64,000 nt of DNA. Source: a virus. The stretch is taken from positions 91,723 through 155,722 of the IMG/VR virus record IMGVR_UViG_3300008954_000005, one strand, 5' to 3'. A program made the translations under genes and the position numbers. This document shows, piece after piece, positions 1 to 8,177 of the stretch. Within the stretch, counting starts at the first letter, position 1. Every line of letters starts with the position of its first letter. The notes below the pieces were generated by a model that saw only the letters and a program-made list of their open reading frames with translations, was not told the DNA's origin and did no database searches.

Positions 1-783
1 AGCAAGGAAATGACGTGGACCGCCGTTAGACGAAGAGTGAGTAGCATTATGAGTAAGGTGAACTACACCAGACTTAAGAATGCGTCGCTCTCTCGTGCCG
101 AGATATCTCACCTACTGGAGACACAAGAGCAGCTTGCTTCTGATGATTTCCCCGGAGAGCTATTCTTCACTAACTGCGACAGACCAGATGGGTCACCCGG
201 TGGGCCTGCCGAAGTTCGGCGTAAAATCGAAATCTACAGGCCACACTTTGTGTTGCTTGATTCGTCATACATGTTGGAACTTCCCGGTTCTGGGAATTCA
301 AATGCTCTTGATTGGAAGGTCTTGTCCTCAATCAATAGACAGCTAAAGCAAATCGCAAAATCAACCGGAATACCGGTTCTTTCAATTCTGCAAGAAAATG
401 AGCGGTCTGCATATAAATATTCAAAGTCTAGGGGCACAGCGTCATTAGCTATGAATACTGGTGCCGTAATGGACTGTGACGTAGGTATTCGTCTTGTCTA
501 CCATCCACGAAAACAGGAACTAAGTATCCACCTAGCTGCCGCTAGGGAGACTACAGACCCTGGGTTCACGATTCATGCGCTTGCCTCGGAAAACTTCGGG
601 TACGCGCACGATACGTTGTACTCGTTGACGGACACACAAGATGAAGAGGAAAGGATGCACGATCAGGAAGAAGTTCCTGAGGATGCCTTTGAGATCCAAC
701 CCGCTGTTACCAGCCCTTTAATGGATCAGGCTCGAAACCAACAAGAACCTGACGAGATAGATGAGGATACAGCAACGGGGTAA
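1..783 (+). CDS. DnaB-like replicative helicase, C-terminal part (cut by window edge)
   Basis: The reading frame is open from base 1, so this is the 3' part of a longer gene; the ATG at 10 is internal. The first residues (SKEMTWTAVRRRVSS, then VNYTRL) match the DnaB C-terminal domain stretch that follows the Walker A strand. Next come a Walker B strand (FVLLDSS, near base 244-265) and a switch-like strand ending in Gln (ILQENERSA, near base 385-408) in the place of DnaB motif H3. These are features of the hexameric RecA-fold helicase that unwinds DNA 5'-3' at the phage fork. The last 60 residues are acidic and probably disordered. The primase gene starts 2 nt after the stop, the usual helicase-primase pairing. 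Walker A lies outside the window. Confidence 0.82.
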   Translation, partial: SKEMTWTAVRRRVSSIMSKVNYTRLKNASLSRAEISHLLETQEQLASDDFPGELFFTNCDRPDGSPGGPAEVRRKIEIYRPHFVLLDSSYMLELPGSGNSNALDWKVLSSINRQLKQIAKSTGIPVLSILQENERSAYKYSKSRGTASLAMNTGAVMDCDVGIRLVYHPRKQELSIHLAAARETTDPGFTIHALASENFGYAHDTLYSLTDTQDEEERMHDQEEVPEDAFEIQPAVTSPLMDQARNQQEPDEIDEDTATG

Positions 784-785
784 GG

Positions 786-1772
786 ATGTTTTCAAAAGAA
801 GAGGTAGTCGATTTATTATCGAATTATATAACGTTTGATAAACACGATACCCCTGGTGATAACCTCCCAGCTTTTTGCCCCTTCCATAAGGAGGGCAAAG
901 AGAGCCGTCCATCCCTTTATGTTTACATAGGTAATCAGTCCATATCCCGACATGTAGGTATGGCTTTCTGCCACACATGCAACAAGGGGTGGACCCTAAC
1001 GGGATTGCTTAAAGACCTAAAGGTTGGTCCACAGATTGTGGATACCTTCAAAAAGGTTCTTGAGGAGCAGGCACCGAAAGTAAAGGTAGATCCGTTTCGG
1101 ACCCTAGACTTTTCGGTGCCTATTCTTCCCGAAGCCATCTTGGGAGTCTTTGAGTACATGCCCAAAGCACTCATAGCTGAGGGATTCTCCCCTAAACTTC
1201 TTCGGGAGTACGACATAGGTTTCGACCGAGGACGTAAGCGGATAACCTTCGCTCTTAGGGATCATCAGGGAAATTTAGTGGGCATCTCAGGACGAACCGT
1301 CCGTGGAGAGATGCCAAGATACAAAATATACCGCTCAGAGTTCCACGAAGTTTCTCGTAACTATGAGTTTAAGAAGGGCCGCATTCTGTACGGACTAGAC
1401 AAGTTTTATCCAAGGAGAATGTATACAAGTATTGACATGCCGGTTATACTGTGTGAAGGCTTTAAAGCCTGCCTATGGTGTGTTCAGTCTGGGTATACCG
1501 ATTCGGTTGCCATGTTGGGTTCATTTCTCAGCAGGGAACAGAAGACGTTACTCCAAAGAGTCACCAACAAGGTGGTCATTTTTCTAGACAACGATGAAGC
1601 AGGGAGGAGAGCAACGCACCAAGTTATTAAACAATTATGCGGTATTGAGGTGCGGGTCGCCAACTATGGAACCAACGACCCTATATCACCAGACGATCTA
1701 ACAAAAACACAGACACAATTATCAATCGAAACGGCGCTTAAGCCGTATGAATGGAGTAGTCAAAATGGCTAA
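786..1772 (+). CDS. DNA primase, DnaG type (CHC2 zinc finger plus TOPRIM)
   Basis: This 328-residue primase makes RNA primers for fork replication. The N-terminus carries a CHC2-type zinc-binding module: C31-P-F-H34 and C62-H-T-C65. A TOPRIM domain follows, with the metal-binding glutamate in VILCEGF (E224) and the paired aspartates in FLDNDEAG (D268, D270). In between, ISGRTVRG and RILYGLDK resemble the DnaG RNA polymerase core. There is no C-terminal helicase-interaction domain of E. coli size, so the protein is short, as phage primases often are. The start is the ATG 2 nt after the helicase stop. The gene overlaps the next one by 8 nt, suggesting translational coupling. Confidence 0.9.
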   Translation: MFSKEEVVDLLSNYITFDKHDTPGDNLPAFCPFHKEGKESRPSLYVYIGNQSISRHVGMAFCHTCNKGWTLTGLLKDLKVGPQIVDTFKKVLEEQAPKVKVDPFRTLDFSVPILPEAILGVFEYMPKALIAEGFSPKLLREYDIGFDRGRKRITFALRDHQGNLVGISGRTVRGEMPRYKIYRSEFHEVSRNYEFKKGRILYGLDKFYPRRMYTSIDMPVILCEGFKACLWCVQSGYTDSVAMLGSFLSREQKTLLQRVTNKVVIFLDNDEAGRRATHQVIKQLCGIEVRVANYGTNDPISPDDLTKTQTQLSIETALKPYEWSSQNG

Positions 1773-2943
1773 AGAAGAAGAAGCAGTAAACTGGAAATCC
1801 TTTCGCGACCAACAGCGAGGAGACTTCAGAAAGAAAATGCTTGCCGGTAAAAAGGGCAAGTTCTCGGCGGGTAGGAAACCCCCCGCCAGCAACTCTTTTG
1901 CAGAAAAGAAGATGCCCCCTGCGTGGAAGCTTCGTCACCGGGACAGTAAGTTTAAGCCCGACGAGACCCCAACGCGGATTCGCATCATCCCGACTACAGA
2001 AGAGAAGCCCTTCTATAAGTTCTATACGAAGTGGATTAAGACCCCAGAAGGACAAAACCGAAACCTCATTTCAAATGCTTGGAATGGTGAACGGGATGTC
2101 CCCTGTGTTCTTTACTACTACTGCGAGAAAGAAGAGAGCGAAAACTATTGGGCAGATGAAAAGCTCGCTGTGACCGTTCTCGTTCTTGAGGACTTCTATA
2201 AGATTCCCCATACCTCAAAGAATGGTTTTGAGTATTTCACTTACGAGCGGGTTCCCGCTGCCGACCGTCACGGTCGGATTGTCCACCCATCTTCTGCTCA
2301 CGAGGAATACGACATCGTATTCGGTCGCAAGCTTTGGTGGGAAATGTGGGACTCTCAGAAGAGAGACTTTGAGTCAAAGCTAGACGGAATCGGTGAAAGC
2401 TGTTCCAGTTGCGGTGAGGGCGAAATCAGTACTTATGCGTATGCGTGCGCTAAGTGTGACAATGAGTTCGCAAACCATAGAGAAGACGCTATCGACGTTG
2501 ACACCGAAGAGCAGCTTCGGACTATGGAAGTTGAGTGCGAAGAGTGCAAGCACTACGCTAAAGCTAAGCAGCTTATCGACTGCGTGCACGTTAAAGGCGT
2601 CGGAAGCCGAAAGCAATACGTTGAGGGGTGCGGTAATCCTGCCCAGCTTGACTGGTCTGCCTGTGACGTAACCGTCTCAGCCATTTCAGTCGGCAACAGG
2701 ACCGCTGTAAACATCGACGAGTTTTCCGTATCCGAGGAACTGGATGTTCCTAGCTGGATGACTGAACCCATGGACTTCGATTATTTTCTTGGTCGTCAGG
2801 ACCTTGATGACCAAGCGAAGGCGATGGGCCGACGAAATCCGTTTGACGCGAGTGCCCAGCGAGCACTAGACAAGTACTTCGAAACTCCCCGCAACAGGGA
2901 AGACAACGATAGTACGCCTGTCTCCGACAACGACGTATTCTAA
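1765..2943 (+). CDS. Probable ssDNA-binding protein with zinc ribbons
   Basis: The start at 1765 is chosen over ATG 1747 because GGAG lies 9 nt before it and the product then begins MAKEEE. The 392-residue protein has a basic N-terminus (about 1-60), a mixed alpha/beta core rich in Trp, Tyr and Phe, and two Cys clusters: C213-C216-C228-C231 and C258-C261-C273-C289. The tail is very acidic and ends DNDVF, like the acidic, aromatic-ended tails of SSB proteins. Its place between primase and polymerase, the zinc binding (compare T4 gp32) and the tail together suggest the replication SSB. I could not align it to a named family by eye, so the function is inference. Confidence 0.5.
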   Translation: MAKEEEAVNWKSFRDQQRGDFRKKMLAGKKGKFSAGRKPPASNSFAEKKMPPAWKLRHRDSKFKPDETPTRIRIIPTTEEKPFYKFYTKWIKTPEGQNRNLISNAWNGERDVPCVLYYYCEKEESENYWADEKLAVTVLVLEDFYKIPHTSKNGFEYFTYERVPAADRHGRIVHPSSAHEEYDIVFGRKLWWEMWDSQKRDFESKLDGIGESCSSCGEGEISTYAYACAKCDNEFANHREDAIDVDTEEQLRTMEVECEECKHYAKAKQLIDCVHVKGVGSRKQYVEGCGNPAQLDWSACDVTVSAISVGNRTAVNIDEFSVSEELDVPSWMTEPMDFDYFLGRQDLDDQAKAMGRRNPFDASAQRALDKYFETPRNREDNDSTPVSDNDVF

Positions 2944-2966
2944 TAAATTCAACGTCATTTGGTACG

Positions 2967-3002
2967 GGGTGGGCCAGGGGAAATAACTCCTCTGGTCCAC
3001 CC
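2967..3002 (+). promoter_or_regulatory. Long hairpin in the leader of the DNA polymerase gene
   Basis: A 14-bp stem (2967-2980 with 2989-3002, two G-U pairs) encloses an 8-nt AT-rich loop. It lies between the SSB-like stop (2943) and the polymerase Shine-Dalgarno site (CGGAGG, 3014-3019). No T-run follows, so it is not a standard intrinsic terminator. It could protect the upstream mRNA end, attenuate transcription, or bind a regulator such as the polymerase itself, as T4 gp43 and its mRNA hairpin do. That comparison is by analogy only. Confidence 0.55.
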
Positions 3003-3025
3003 AACCTAGCTAACGGAGGTCAGCT

Positions 3026-4933
3026 ATGGGTATGTTTACCCTATTGCCGGATGCTATCCGGATTCAAGAGCCTGAACAGGCTATTGCCCTAGCAGAAACC
3101 CTGCAGGACAAAAAGATATTAGCCGTTGATACAGAGACTACAGGACTCTCCAGAATCCGTGACCGGACTATCATCCTCGCAATCAGCGATGGTGAAGAAA
3201 GGTTTGCTATCTGGCCTGAGGTGCTCCCGTACTTCAAAGGGCTGCTAGAAAATCCAGAGTTGAAGCTCATCATGCATAACGCGAACTTTGACACTTGGAT
3301 GCTTCGTAATGTGGGAATAGACATCTACAAGTATTGCAACCGAGACCACTACCGTGTCTATGACACGATGGTCATGCACGCTCTCGTAGATGACACCCTT
3401 CCCCATGACCTAAAGTTCTTAACAAAGCACTACACGGGAATCGAAATGGTCCCGTTCAAATCCGTGTTTGGTACTCAGCTTCGAAAGCGCCCCCTGCACG
3501 AAGTTCTTCTAGACCCAGACAATGAAGACATCGTATCGAACTACGCCTCCCTGGATGCGTATGCAACATACAAGCTTTTCTTCAAAGTAAGGGACGAGAT
3601 GCGAGATATCTGGGTCTTCCCAGAGAGGGCCAAAGCAGATGCTCCCTACCCAACCATGTGGGACTACTACCTGAAAACAGAACTCCCCTTCACAAAGATT
3701 CTGTACATGCTTGAACGAGAGGGGATCACAATTGACAAAATTGCCCTTCTTGAACAGGCCCCTGTTATCGAAGAGCAGCTTCTGGCTATTCAGAAATGGT
3801 TTGGCCGAGAAACCGGTCGAATGTACATCAATCTGAAGTCGAACAAAGAGATGGGTGGGCTGTTCTTCGAAGGGTTGGACAGAAAAGCAGTTAGCTACAC
3901 GGACAAGGGACAACCACAACTAAACAAGGATGTTCTTACCATGTGGGCTCGTGCGGGGTGTGAGTTTGCAACGAAGCTTCTTCTCTACCGAGACTTAGAT
4001 AAAAAGCTTGGAACCTACATCAGTAACCTTCTTGAGAAGATCCACATCGATGAAAAAATCCATGCGTCGTTCAACCAAACCGGTGCCCGCACTGGTCGGT
4101 TGAGTTCTTCGGACCCAAACCTACAGAACCAGCCCCCATACATTCGCTCAGCGTATGTCCCATCACAGGGTAATAAGCTAATGGCGGCTGACTATGCTCA
4201 ACTAGAGATGCGTATCTTGGCGCACTTCTCCAATGACGAAACACTCATTGACGCCATCCAAGCAGGCATGGACGTTCACTCGTCTACGGCTGCTGAAATG
4301 TTTCGTGTTCCTTACGAAGACATTATGGCCGCTCGTACCAAAGACGATAACGGGGAGAGCCTAGACAAGTACGAGAGTAGTCTTCTCAAGTACAGAAAGA
4401 GCGCGAAGGCGATTAACTTTGGCCTCATGTACGGGCAGGGTGCTGGTAAGTTAGCGGGCACCTTGGACTGTACAATCGATGAGGCACGCGGTCTTATCCG
4501 TCAGTACTTCAGTGCGTTCCCTAACGTCACAAAGTACTTCAGAAACGCAATCATTAAAGCTAAAGAAGATGGCTTCTGCTCTACCCTTCTGGGTAGGCGT
4601 CGGCAGGTTCCGGGCCTTAGGTCTAATGTTGGTGCTGACATTGCTCAAGCGGAACGAAAGGTAAAGAACTCTCCCATTCAAGGTACGGCTGCGGACATCA
4701 CTAAGATGGCTATGGTGCGTATATGGGAAGATGATTTCATTGCCAACTCTGGTGCCAGAATGGTCATTCAGGTCCACGATGAAATCGTGTTCGAAGTGCC
4801 TGAAGAATTTGTAAACGATAAAGAATTTAACGACCGCATCGAAGAACTAATGATGCATCCCTTTGACTTCGACTTGGCTGTTCCTTTGGAAACGTCAAGC
4901 AAGTACGGGGACAACTGGCTGGAGTGTAAGTGA
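3026..4933 (+). CDS. DNA polymerase, family A, with 3'-5' exonuclease
   Basis: This is a 635-residue replicative polymerase. The proofreading domain has ExoI VDTETTGL (D35, E37), ExoII HNANFD (D89) and ExoIII Y173-x3-D177. The polymerase domain has ARTGRLSS near 354, motif A DYAQLEMR (D389), motif B R457-x3-K461-x3-F465-x3-Y469 in KAINFGLMYG, and motif C VHDE (H584-D585-E586). No 5'-nuclease domain is present, as in T7-type phage polymerases. The residue equivalent to E. coli 762 is F465, a residue linked to virulent lifestyle in surveys of viral PolA. The start has CGGAGG 6 nt upstream. The stop overlaps the next ATG by one base (TGATG). Confidence 0.97.
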   Translation: MGMFTLLPDAIRIQEPEQAIALAETLQDKKILAVDTETTGLSRIRDRTIILAISDGEERFAIWPEVLPYFKGLLENPELKLIMHNANFDTWMLRNVGIDIYKYCNRDHYRVYDTMVMHALVDDTLPHDLKFLTKHYTGIEMVPFKSVFGTQLRKRPLHEVLLDPDNEDIVSNYASLDAYATYKLFFKVRDEMRDIWVFPERAKADAPYPTMWDYYLKTELPFTKILYMLEREGITIDKIALLEQAPVIEEQLLAIQKWFGRETGRMYINLKSNKEMGGLFFEGLDRKAVSYTDKGQPQLNKDVLTMWARAGCEFATKLLLYRDLDKKLGTYISNLLEKIHIDEKIHASFNQTGARTGRLSSSDPNLQNQPPYIRSAYVPSQGNKLMAADYAQLEMRILAHFSNDETLIDAIQAGMDVHSSTAAEMFRVPYEDIMAARTKDDNGESLDKYESSLLKYRKSAKAINFGLMYGQGAGKLAGTLDCTIDEARGLIRQYFSAFPNVTKYFRNAIIKAKEDGFCSTLLGRRRQVPGLRSNVGADIAQAERKVKNSPIQGTAADITKMAMVRIWEDDFIANSGARMVIQVHDEIVFEVPEEFVNDKEFNDRIEELMMHPFDFDLAVPLETSSKYGDNWLECK

Positions 4934-5178
4934 TGCAACTAACACAAGACGTAGATCGAGAAGAACAATACTTAAACGGCGGGGGGCTGCGATGCCCCTA
5001 CTGCCGCACTAAAAATATCAGTGCAAGGCCTCCGAGCACAGACGCCATGGAAGCCTGGGCACAAGTGTCCTGCGAAGAGTGTTTTGCCGAGTGGAACGAC
5101 GTGTACAAACTCGTCGGGATAGAAATAACCTTAGGACCTTCCCTGGAACAGGCAGCGGAGAAGAAACAAAATGACTGA
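4933..5178 (+). CDS. Small zinc-ribbon protein
   Basis: The 81-residue product carries a CPYC (about residues 21-24) and a CEEC about 27 residues later, a four-Cys zinc ribbon of the type seen in Lar-like restriction-alleviation and other small phage proteins. ATG 4933 is preferred to GTG 4930 because it forms the compact TGATG junction with the polymerase stop. It probably binds zinc and could contact protein or nucleic acid. No specific role can be assigned. Confidence 0.65.
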   Translation: MQLTQDVDREEQYLNGGGLRCPYCRTKNISARPPSTDAMEAWAQVSCEECFAEWNDVYKLVGIEITLGPSLEQAAEKKQND

Positions 5179-5419
5179 AGAAGCAAAGCTAAAGGTGACT
5201 AACTACTTCCCGGACTGCGACTCAATTACGCTCGAAGTCGGTGACTACCACATCGCTGTATATAGGGACGGTGAGGGAGAGTACGACAGGAAGACCCACG
5301 TAGACATCCACAATAAGAAAACAAGCTCAACAACGTATCTGGTTGTGGGAGCACCGTCAGAATTGAAGGAGTTACTGAATGACGAGGAAGAGGAAGAAGA
5401 ACCACCAATGTTCGTCTGA
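5171..5419 (+). CDS. Hypothetical small acidic protein
   Basis: This 82-residue protein is not recognised. It has a short beta-rich body (ITLEVGDYHIAVYRDGEGEY) and a very acidic tail (a run of six Glu near residue 75). It overlaps the zinc-ribbon gene by 8 nt, and GGAG lies about 11 nt before its ATG. The next gene starts inside it. Confidence 0.6.
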   Translation: MTEEAKLKVTNYFPDCDSITLEVGDYHIAVYRDGEGEYDRKTHVDIHNKKTSSTTYLVVGAPSELKELLNDEEEEEEPPMFV

Positions 5420-5666
5420 CCATCCGTACATAGAAAAAGCACTCGTCCTTTCAACAGCGCATATGCCCGGAGAGTCCCCAGAGTTTGGGGGCCTTCGGGC
5501 TTTGTCTTTTGAGTATGGCTACGTCGTATGGGTTTCAGAGCCTGGATACGGCGTTCCTGATTGGATCACTCCGATCATGGAGATCGCGTACCGAGATGAG
5601 TGCACGCTTGTAGTCTTAGATAGAGATGGAAACACAGACAAAAACTTTCAAACATGGGATTGGTAA
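5379..5666 (+). CDS. Small conserved-type phage protein (DUF5983-like)
   Basis: The 95-residue product contains ALVLSTAHMP, followed by FEYGYVVWV and a C-terminal LVVLDRDG. This resembles the small phage/plasmid family called DUF5983, whose function is unknown; the family match is from memory. The start at 5379 lies 41 nt inside the preceding gene but has AAGGAG with 7-nt spacing. The later ATG 5463 would cut into the conserved LSTAH stretch. The stop overlaps the next start (TAATG). Confidence 0.6.
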   Translation: MTRKRKKNHQCSSDHPYIEKALVLSTAHMPGESPEFGGLRALSFEYGYVVWVSEPGYGVPDWITPIMEIAYRDECTLVVLDRDGNTDKNFQTWDW

Positions 5667-6337
5667 TGAACCAAAAAGACTACAAGCCTGCTCCCGATAA
5701 TTATTGGGAACCTCTTTGGCCTGGGAAGCCACTAAACCACCCAATGGCAAAAACCGGGGAAACCTGGGTCAACGATAAGTGTCAAGTATTCGTATATGAC
5801 TACCCTGTAATGTCCTACTTCCCCAAGGAAGTTTCGAGAGAAGAAGTTATCGCTGGGCTCGGATTGACGGGTTGGCCACAAATCGTGGAGCTTTCATTAA
5901 AGCTTAATACGCGAGAGCCGTGGCAAGATTGGCGCGACTTCTACAGAATCAAGTCAGAGCTTTGCGGCACGGCTTGCTGGGGGATGCAGATGTACCCTCC
6001 CCAGGAGGAGCTTCTAGATACAGCGAACCAGTATCACATGTACGTACTGGACCCAAGCTGCGACGCTTTCCCTATCCGGCAATTGCAGCCCCCGTTCACT
6101 GATTACTCAGAGGGCTGGGAGAAGGTTGTGGAGGAGGGAAAGAAGCATTTTGGGATCGGAAATGACCAGCTTAGAAATGCGAAGCAGCGGCCCTGGCAAG
6201 AGCACCATAAGTGTGACGACTTGCCACTCATAGGACCAGTGTGGCGCAGCCGAGGCTGGTCTCTTGATGAAGAAGGAAAACCTCTCTTTACGCCCTCTGG
6301 GGCAGGGACGCACGGTAATGGAACAAAAACATTATAG
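5666..6337 (+). CDS. Hypothetical protein, 223 aa (possibly DUF7694-like)
   Basis: Starting at ATG 5666, which overlaps the previous stop, gives 223 residues. The protein is rich in Trp, Pro and Tyr. Its centre (DFYRIKSELCGTACWGMQMYPPQEEL, with N-QYHMYVL after it) resembles the small phage domain DUF7694, in which a Lys-containing helix precedes a WG and YPP segment. That likeness is weak and by eye. No catalytic motif is evident. An in-frame ATG at 5654 is possible but has a poorer context. Confidence 0.55.
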   Translation: MNQKDYKPAPDNYWEPLWPGKPLNHPMAKTGETWVNDKCQVFVYDYPVMSYFPKEVSREEVIAGLGLTGWPQIVELSLKLNTREPWQDWRDFYRIKSELCGTACWGMQMYPPQEELLDTANQYHMYVLDPSCDAFPIRQLQPPFTDYSEGWEKVVEEGKKHFGIGNDQLRNAKQRPWQEHHKCDDLPLIGPVWRSRGWSLDEEGKPLFTPSGAGTHGNGTKTL

Positions 6338-6506
6338 AGTAATAATCGAGGATGAGCTTAAAGCCGACAGCTTCGAAAGGGCGCTCGTAGTAACCCTAGA
6401 TCGTATTGAGACCGAAGAAACCGTAGCCTCCGTGGAGTGTCTCTCTACGGGGGAAGTACGGCACTACGAAATACAAACAGGAGAAAGGTTAGATGACGAA
6501 TCATGA
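6318..6506 (+). CDS. Hypothetical small protein
   Basis: From ATG 6318 the product is 62 residues: a short beta-alpha-beta protein (HYRVIIEDEL, SFERALVVTLDRIE, VASVECLSTGEVRHYEI). The alternative start at 6264 would add 18 residues lying wholly inside the previous gene. It overlaps both neighbours slightly, like the rest of this block. Function unknown. Confidence 0.5.
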   Translation: MEQKHYRVIIEDELKADSFERALVVTLDRIETEETVASVECLSTGEVRHYEIQTGERLDDES

Positions 6507-6741
6507 CCACGAATTAGAACTATTCCAAGTAGACGATACGGTCTGGATTACGGTGAACAACATCTTGGTCCGAGTAATGATGACCGATGAGGGTGCGCTG
6601 TGCGACATGTACAGCCAAGCCCTAATAAAAGACGACCATGATGAAGCCCATCTAGCTGCTTGCTACGCCTTCTTTAATGAGGCCGGTACAGAAGACACAG
6701 ATGACGCTGACGAAGACATGGATTACTTCAATGACGACTGA
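6493..6741 (+). CDS. Hypothetical small acidic protein
   Basis: This 82-residue protein is strongly acidic, especially at the C-terminus (TDDADEDMDYFNDD). AGGAGA lies about 8 nt before the ATG, inside the previous gene. The hydrophobic core pattern (VWITVNNILVRVMMTD) suggests a small folded domain. Acidic small early proteins can be DNA mimics, but nothing here shows that specifically. Confidence 0.55.
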   Translation: MTNHDHELELFQVDDTVWITVNNILVRVMMTDEGALCDMYSQALIKDDHDEAHLAACYAFFNEAGTEDTDDADEDMDYFNDD

Positions 6742-7015
6742 GTATTCCGAGTGGTTGGATGTAGCTACCTGCTACTTCTGCGAACAAAAGTACACAGCGG
6801 ATGAGTGGGAAGACCACCATAGCCCAGTAGAAAACCCACTATCTCATTGTCACGCTAGGTGTTGCGATCACCCAGACTGCAACGAAGAAGATGTGCCTGA
6901 CCTTGAGCCCACACATTACAACTGCTGCCATGCGCCCAAAGACATGGGCCACATGTTCGGCTGTCCCAATAGCCCTGAAAATGAAGGAGGTGAGAGCCAT
7001 GGGGTACAGGAGTAG
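6731..7015 (+). CDS. Cysteine/histidine-rich small protein (probable zinc binder)
   Basis: ATG 6731 overlaps the previous stop and gives 94 residues with nine Cys (C14, C17, C40, C44, C45, C50, C65, C66, C78) and eight or so His. The pattern CxxC, then CHARCC, then CCH and C could hold two zinc ions. The longer open frame from 6677 starts deep inside the previous gene and is rejected. The function is unknown. Confidence 0.6.
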   Translation: MTTEYSEWLDVATCYFCEQKYTADEWEDHHSPVENPLSHCHARCCDHPDCNEEDVPDLEPTHYNCCHAPKDMGHMFGCPNSPENEGGESHGVQE

Positions 7016-7424
7016 TTACCAAATACTTGTTGAGGCACCTAAGGATAAGATGGATGCCTTCTTCAAATGGCTGAAGACCCAAGAAGAGATGTGCAAAGAA
7101 CTAGAGAAAAAAGCACCCATCCCAAGTAGCTATGGGTTCACCGTTGGGGAAACCTACGAGAACATCCAAATGTCCCAAATTGACCTAGACATTGTGAACG
7201 CAGACAATGGACTTGCCAGGGCTGCATTCGAACATGACTACTGGAAGTGCTACGATCCCTGGGATCTTGTGATAAACCAGATCGATGAATACTGCACAGA
7301 TAATGATATCGCCTTCGCCTACGGAAGATTAGGCGAATCAATGGAAGATGCAGAATTCCAAGATAATGACTTAGGTCTTTACGTAGGCTTTGTCCGTAAG
7401 TTTGTTTCCCCGTTTGAGGGCTAG
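6999..7424 (+). CDS. Hypothetical phage protein of the 'GYRS' type
   Basis: The start at 6999 has an excellent AAGGAGGT about 7 nt upstream; the open frame from 6891 lacks this. The 141-residue product begins MGYRSSYQILVEAP and ends with AFAYGRLGE..DAEFQDND. This recalls small phage proteins that begin MGYRSDV and carry a late RIGE-DxE motif; their function is unknown. It overlaps the upstream cysteine-rich gene by 17 nt. Confidence 0.65.
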   Translation: MGYRSSYQILVEAPKDKMDAFFKWLKTQEEMCKELEKKAPIPSSYGFTVGETYENIQMSQIDLDIVNADNGLARAAFEHDYWKCYDPWDLVINQIDEYCTDNDIAFAYGRLGESMEDAEFQDNDLGLYVGFVRKFVSPFEG

Positions 7425-7426
7425 TT

Positions 7427-7696
7427 GTGCCAAAAAAGAAGCTATGGTTTGTATACGTTGTTAGGTGTTCAGACGGTTCTCTCTACACAGGGATTACTAC
7501 GGACCTGAAACGACGCGTGCACGAACATAACAGCACCAGGAGAGGGGCTAAGTATACGAGGTCTAGAAGACCCGTCTACTTAGCCTACTCCCATAGGTGC
7601 CGGGACAAGGCGGAAGCCTTAGTCTCTGAGCATGGCTTCAAGCGTATGAGTAAGAAAGAAAAAGAAGAATTTATCACGGAGTTTGGCTATGGCTAA
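7427..7696 (+). CDS. GIY-YIG nuclease-domain protein (UPF0213/YhbQ type)
   Basis: The 89-residue product is a stand-alone GIY-YIG domain. It has VYVVRCSDGSLYTG (Y10, Y20), an Arg-rich helix (LKRRVHEHN, R29/R30, H33) and the catalytic-type glutamate E64 in KAEALVSEHGFKRMS. That layout is of the UPF0213/YhbQ family, small proteins related to homing and repair nucleases. It starts with GTG 2 nt after the upstream stop. With no DNA-binding domain and no intron nearby, a homing role is unsupported; DNA processing or damage control is more likely. Confidence 0.85.
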   Translation: MPKKKLWFVYVVRCSDGSLYTGITTDLKRRVHEHNSTRRGAKYTRSRRPVYLAYSHRCRDKAEALVSEHGFKRMSKKEKEEFITEFGYG

Positions 7697-8174
7697 TTAC
7701 CTGCCCGCAGTTAGATCATCCTATTTTAGGGTGAAGGACAAAGAGAAGTTTCAAGATTGGTTCGATACCCTCATCTCTAGCGATGATGGTTTAGAGCTTT
7801 GGACAAAGGCGGTAGATACCGCAGAGGTCCACCAAAAGTACGCGAGTGACCCGGAAGAAGAGCCGTTTGAACTCGTAGCCTTCGGGGGGTACACCAGTTG
7901 GCCCTGTGAGCGCATAATTGTAAAAAATGATGGTGACGGGGGCGAGGGGGACGACTTTGAAGACTGTGAAGAAATCGACTTCACAACGGAACTACAGGAG
8001 CACGTCCACGAGGACTGGTCTGTAATCTTACAAGAAATCGGATATGAGAAGCTCCGATACCTTGTGGGCTTCTGCGCCATCGTAGATAGTGAAAATATTG
8101 AATGGATCGATCTGACCAACTGGGCCGTAACAAAGATCCCAGATGGAAGTAAGTTTACATCACCGGAGTACTGA
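7689..8174 (+). CDS. Hypothetical phage protein (YLPAVRSSYFRVKD family)
   Basis: The start at ATG 7689 has GGAG with 7-nt spacing; TTG 7683 is a possible alternative. The 161-residue protein starts MANYLPAVRSSYFRVKD, a signature I associate with a small family of phage proteins of unknown function. The middle is acidic (DGDGGEGDDFEDCEEID). It ends just before the MazG-like gene. Confidence 0.6.
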   Translation: MANYLPAVRSSYFRVKDKEKFQDWFDTLISSDDGLELWTKAVDTAEVHQKYASDPEEEPFELVAFGGYTSWPCERIIVKNDGDGGEGDDFEDCEEIDFTTELQEHVHEDWSVILQEIGYEKLRYLVGFCAIVDSENIEWIDLTNWAVTKIPDGSKFTSPEY

Positions 8175-8177
8175 TAG

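Noticed and set aside
7427-7696. GIY-YIG gene as a homing endonuclease or intron mark
   Set aside because: It is a stand-alone UPF0213-type domain without a DNA-binding part, and neighbouring genes are uninterrupted.
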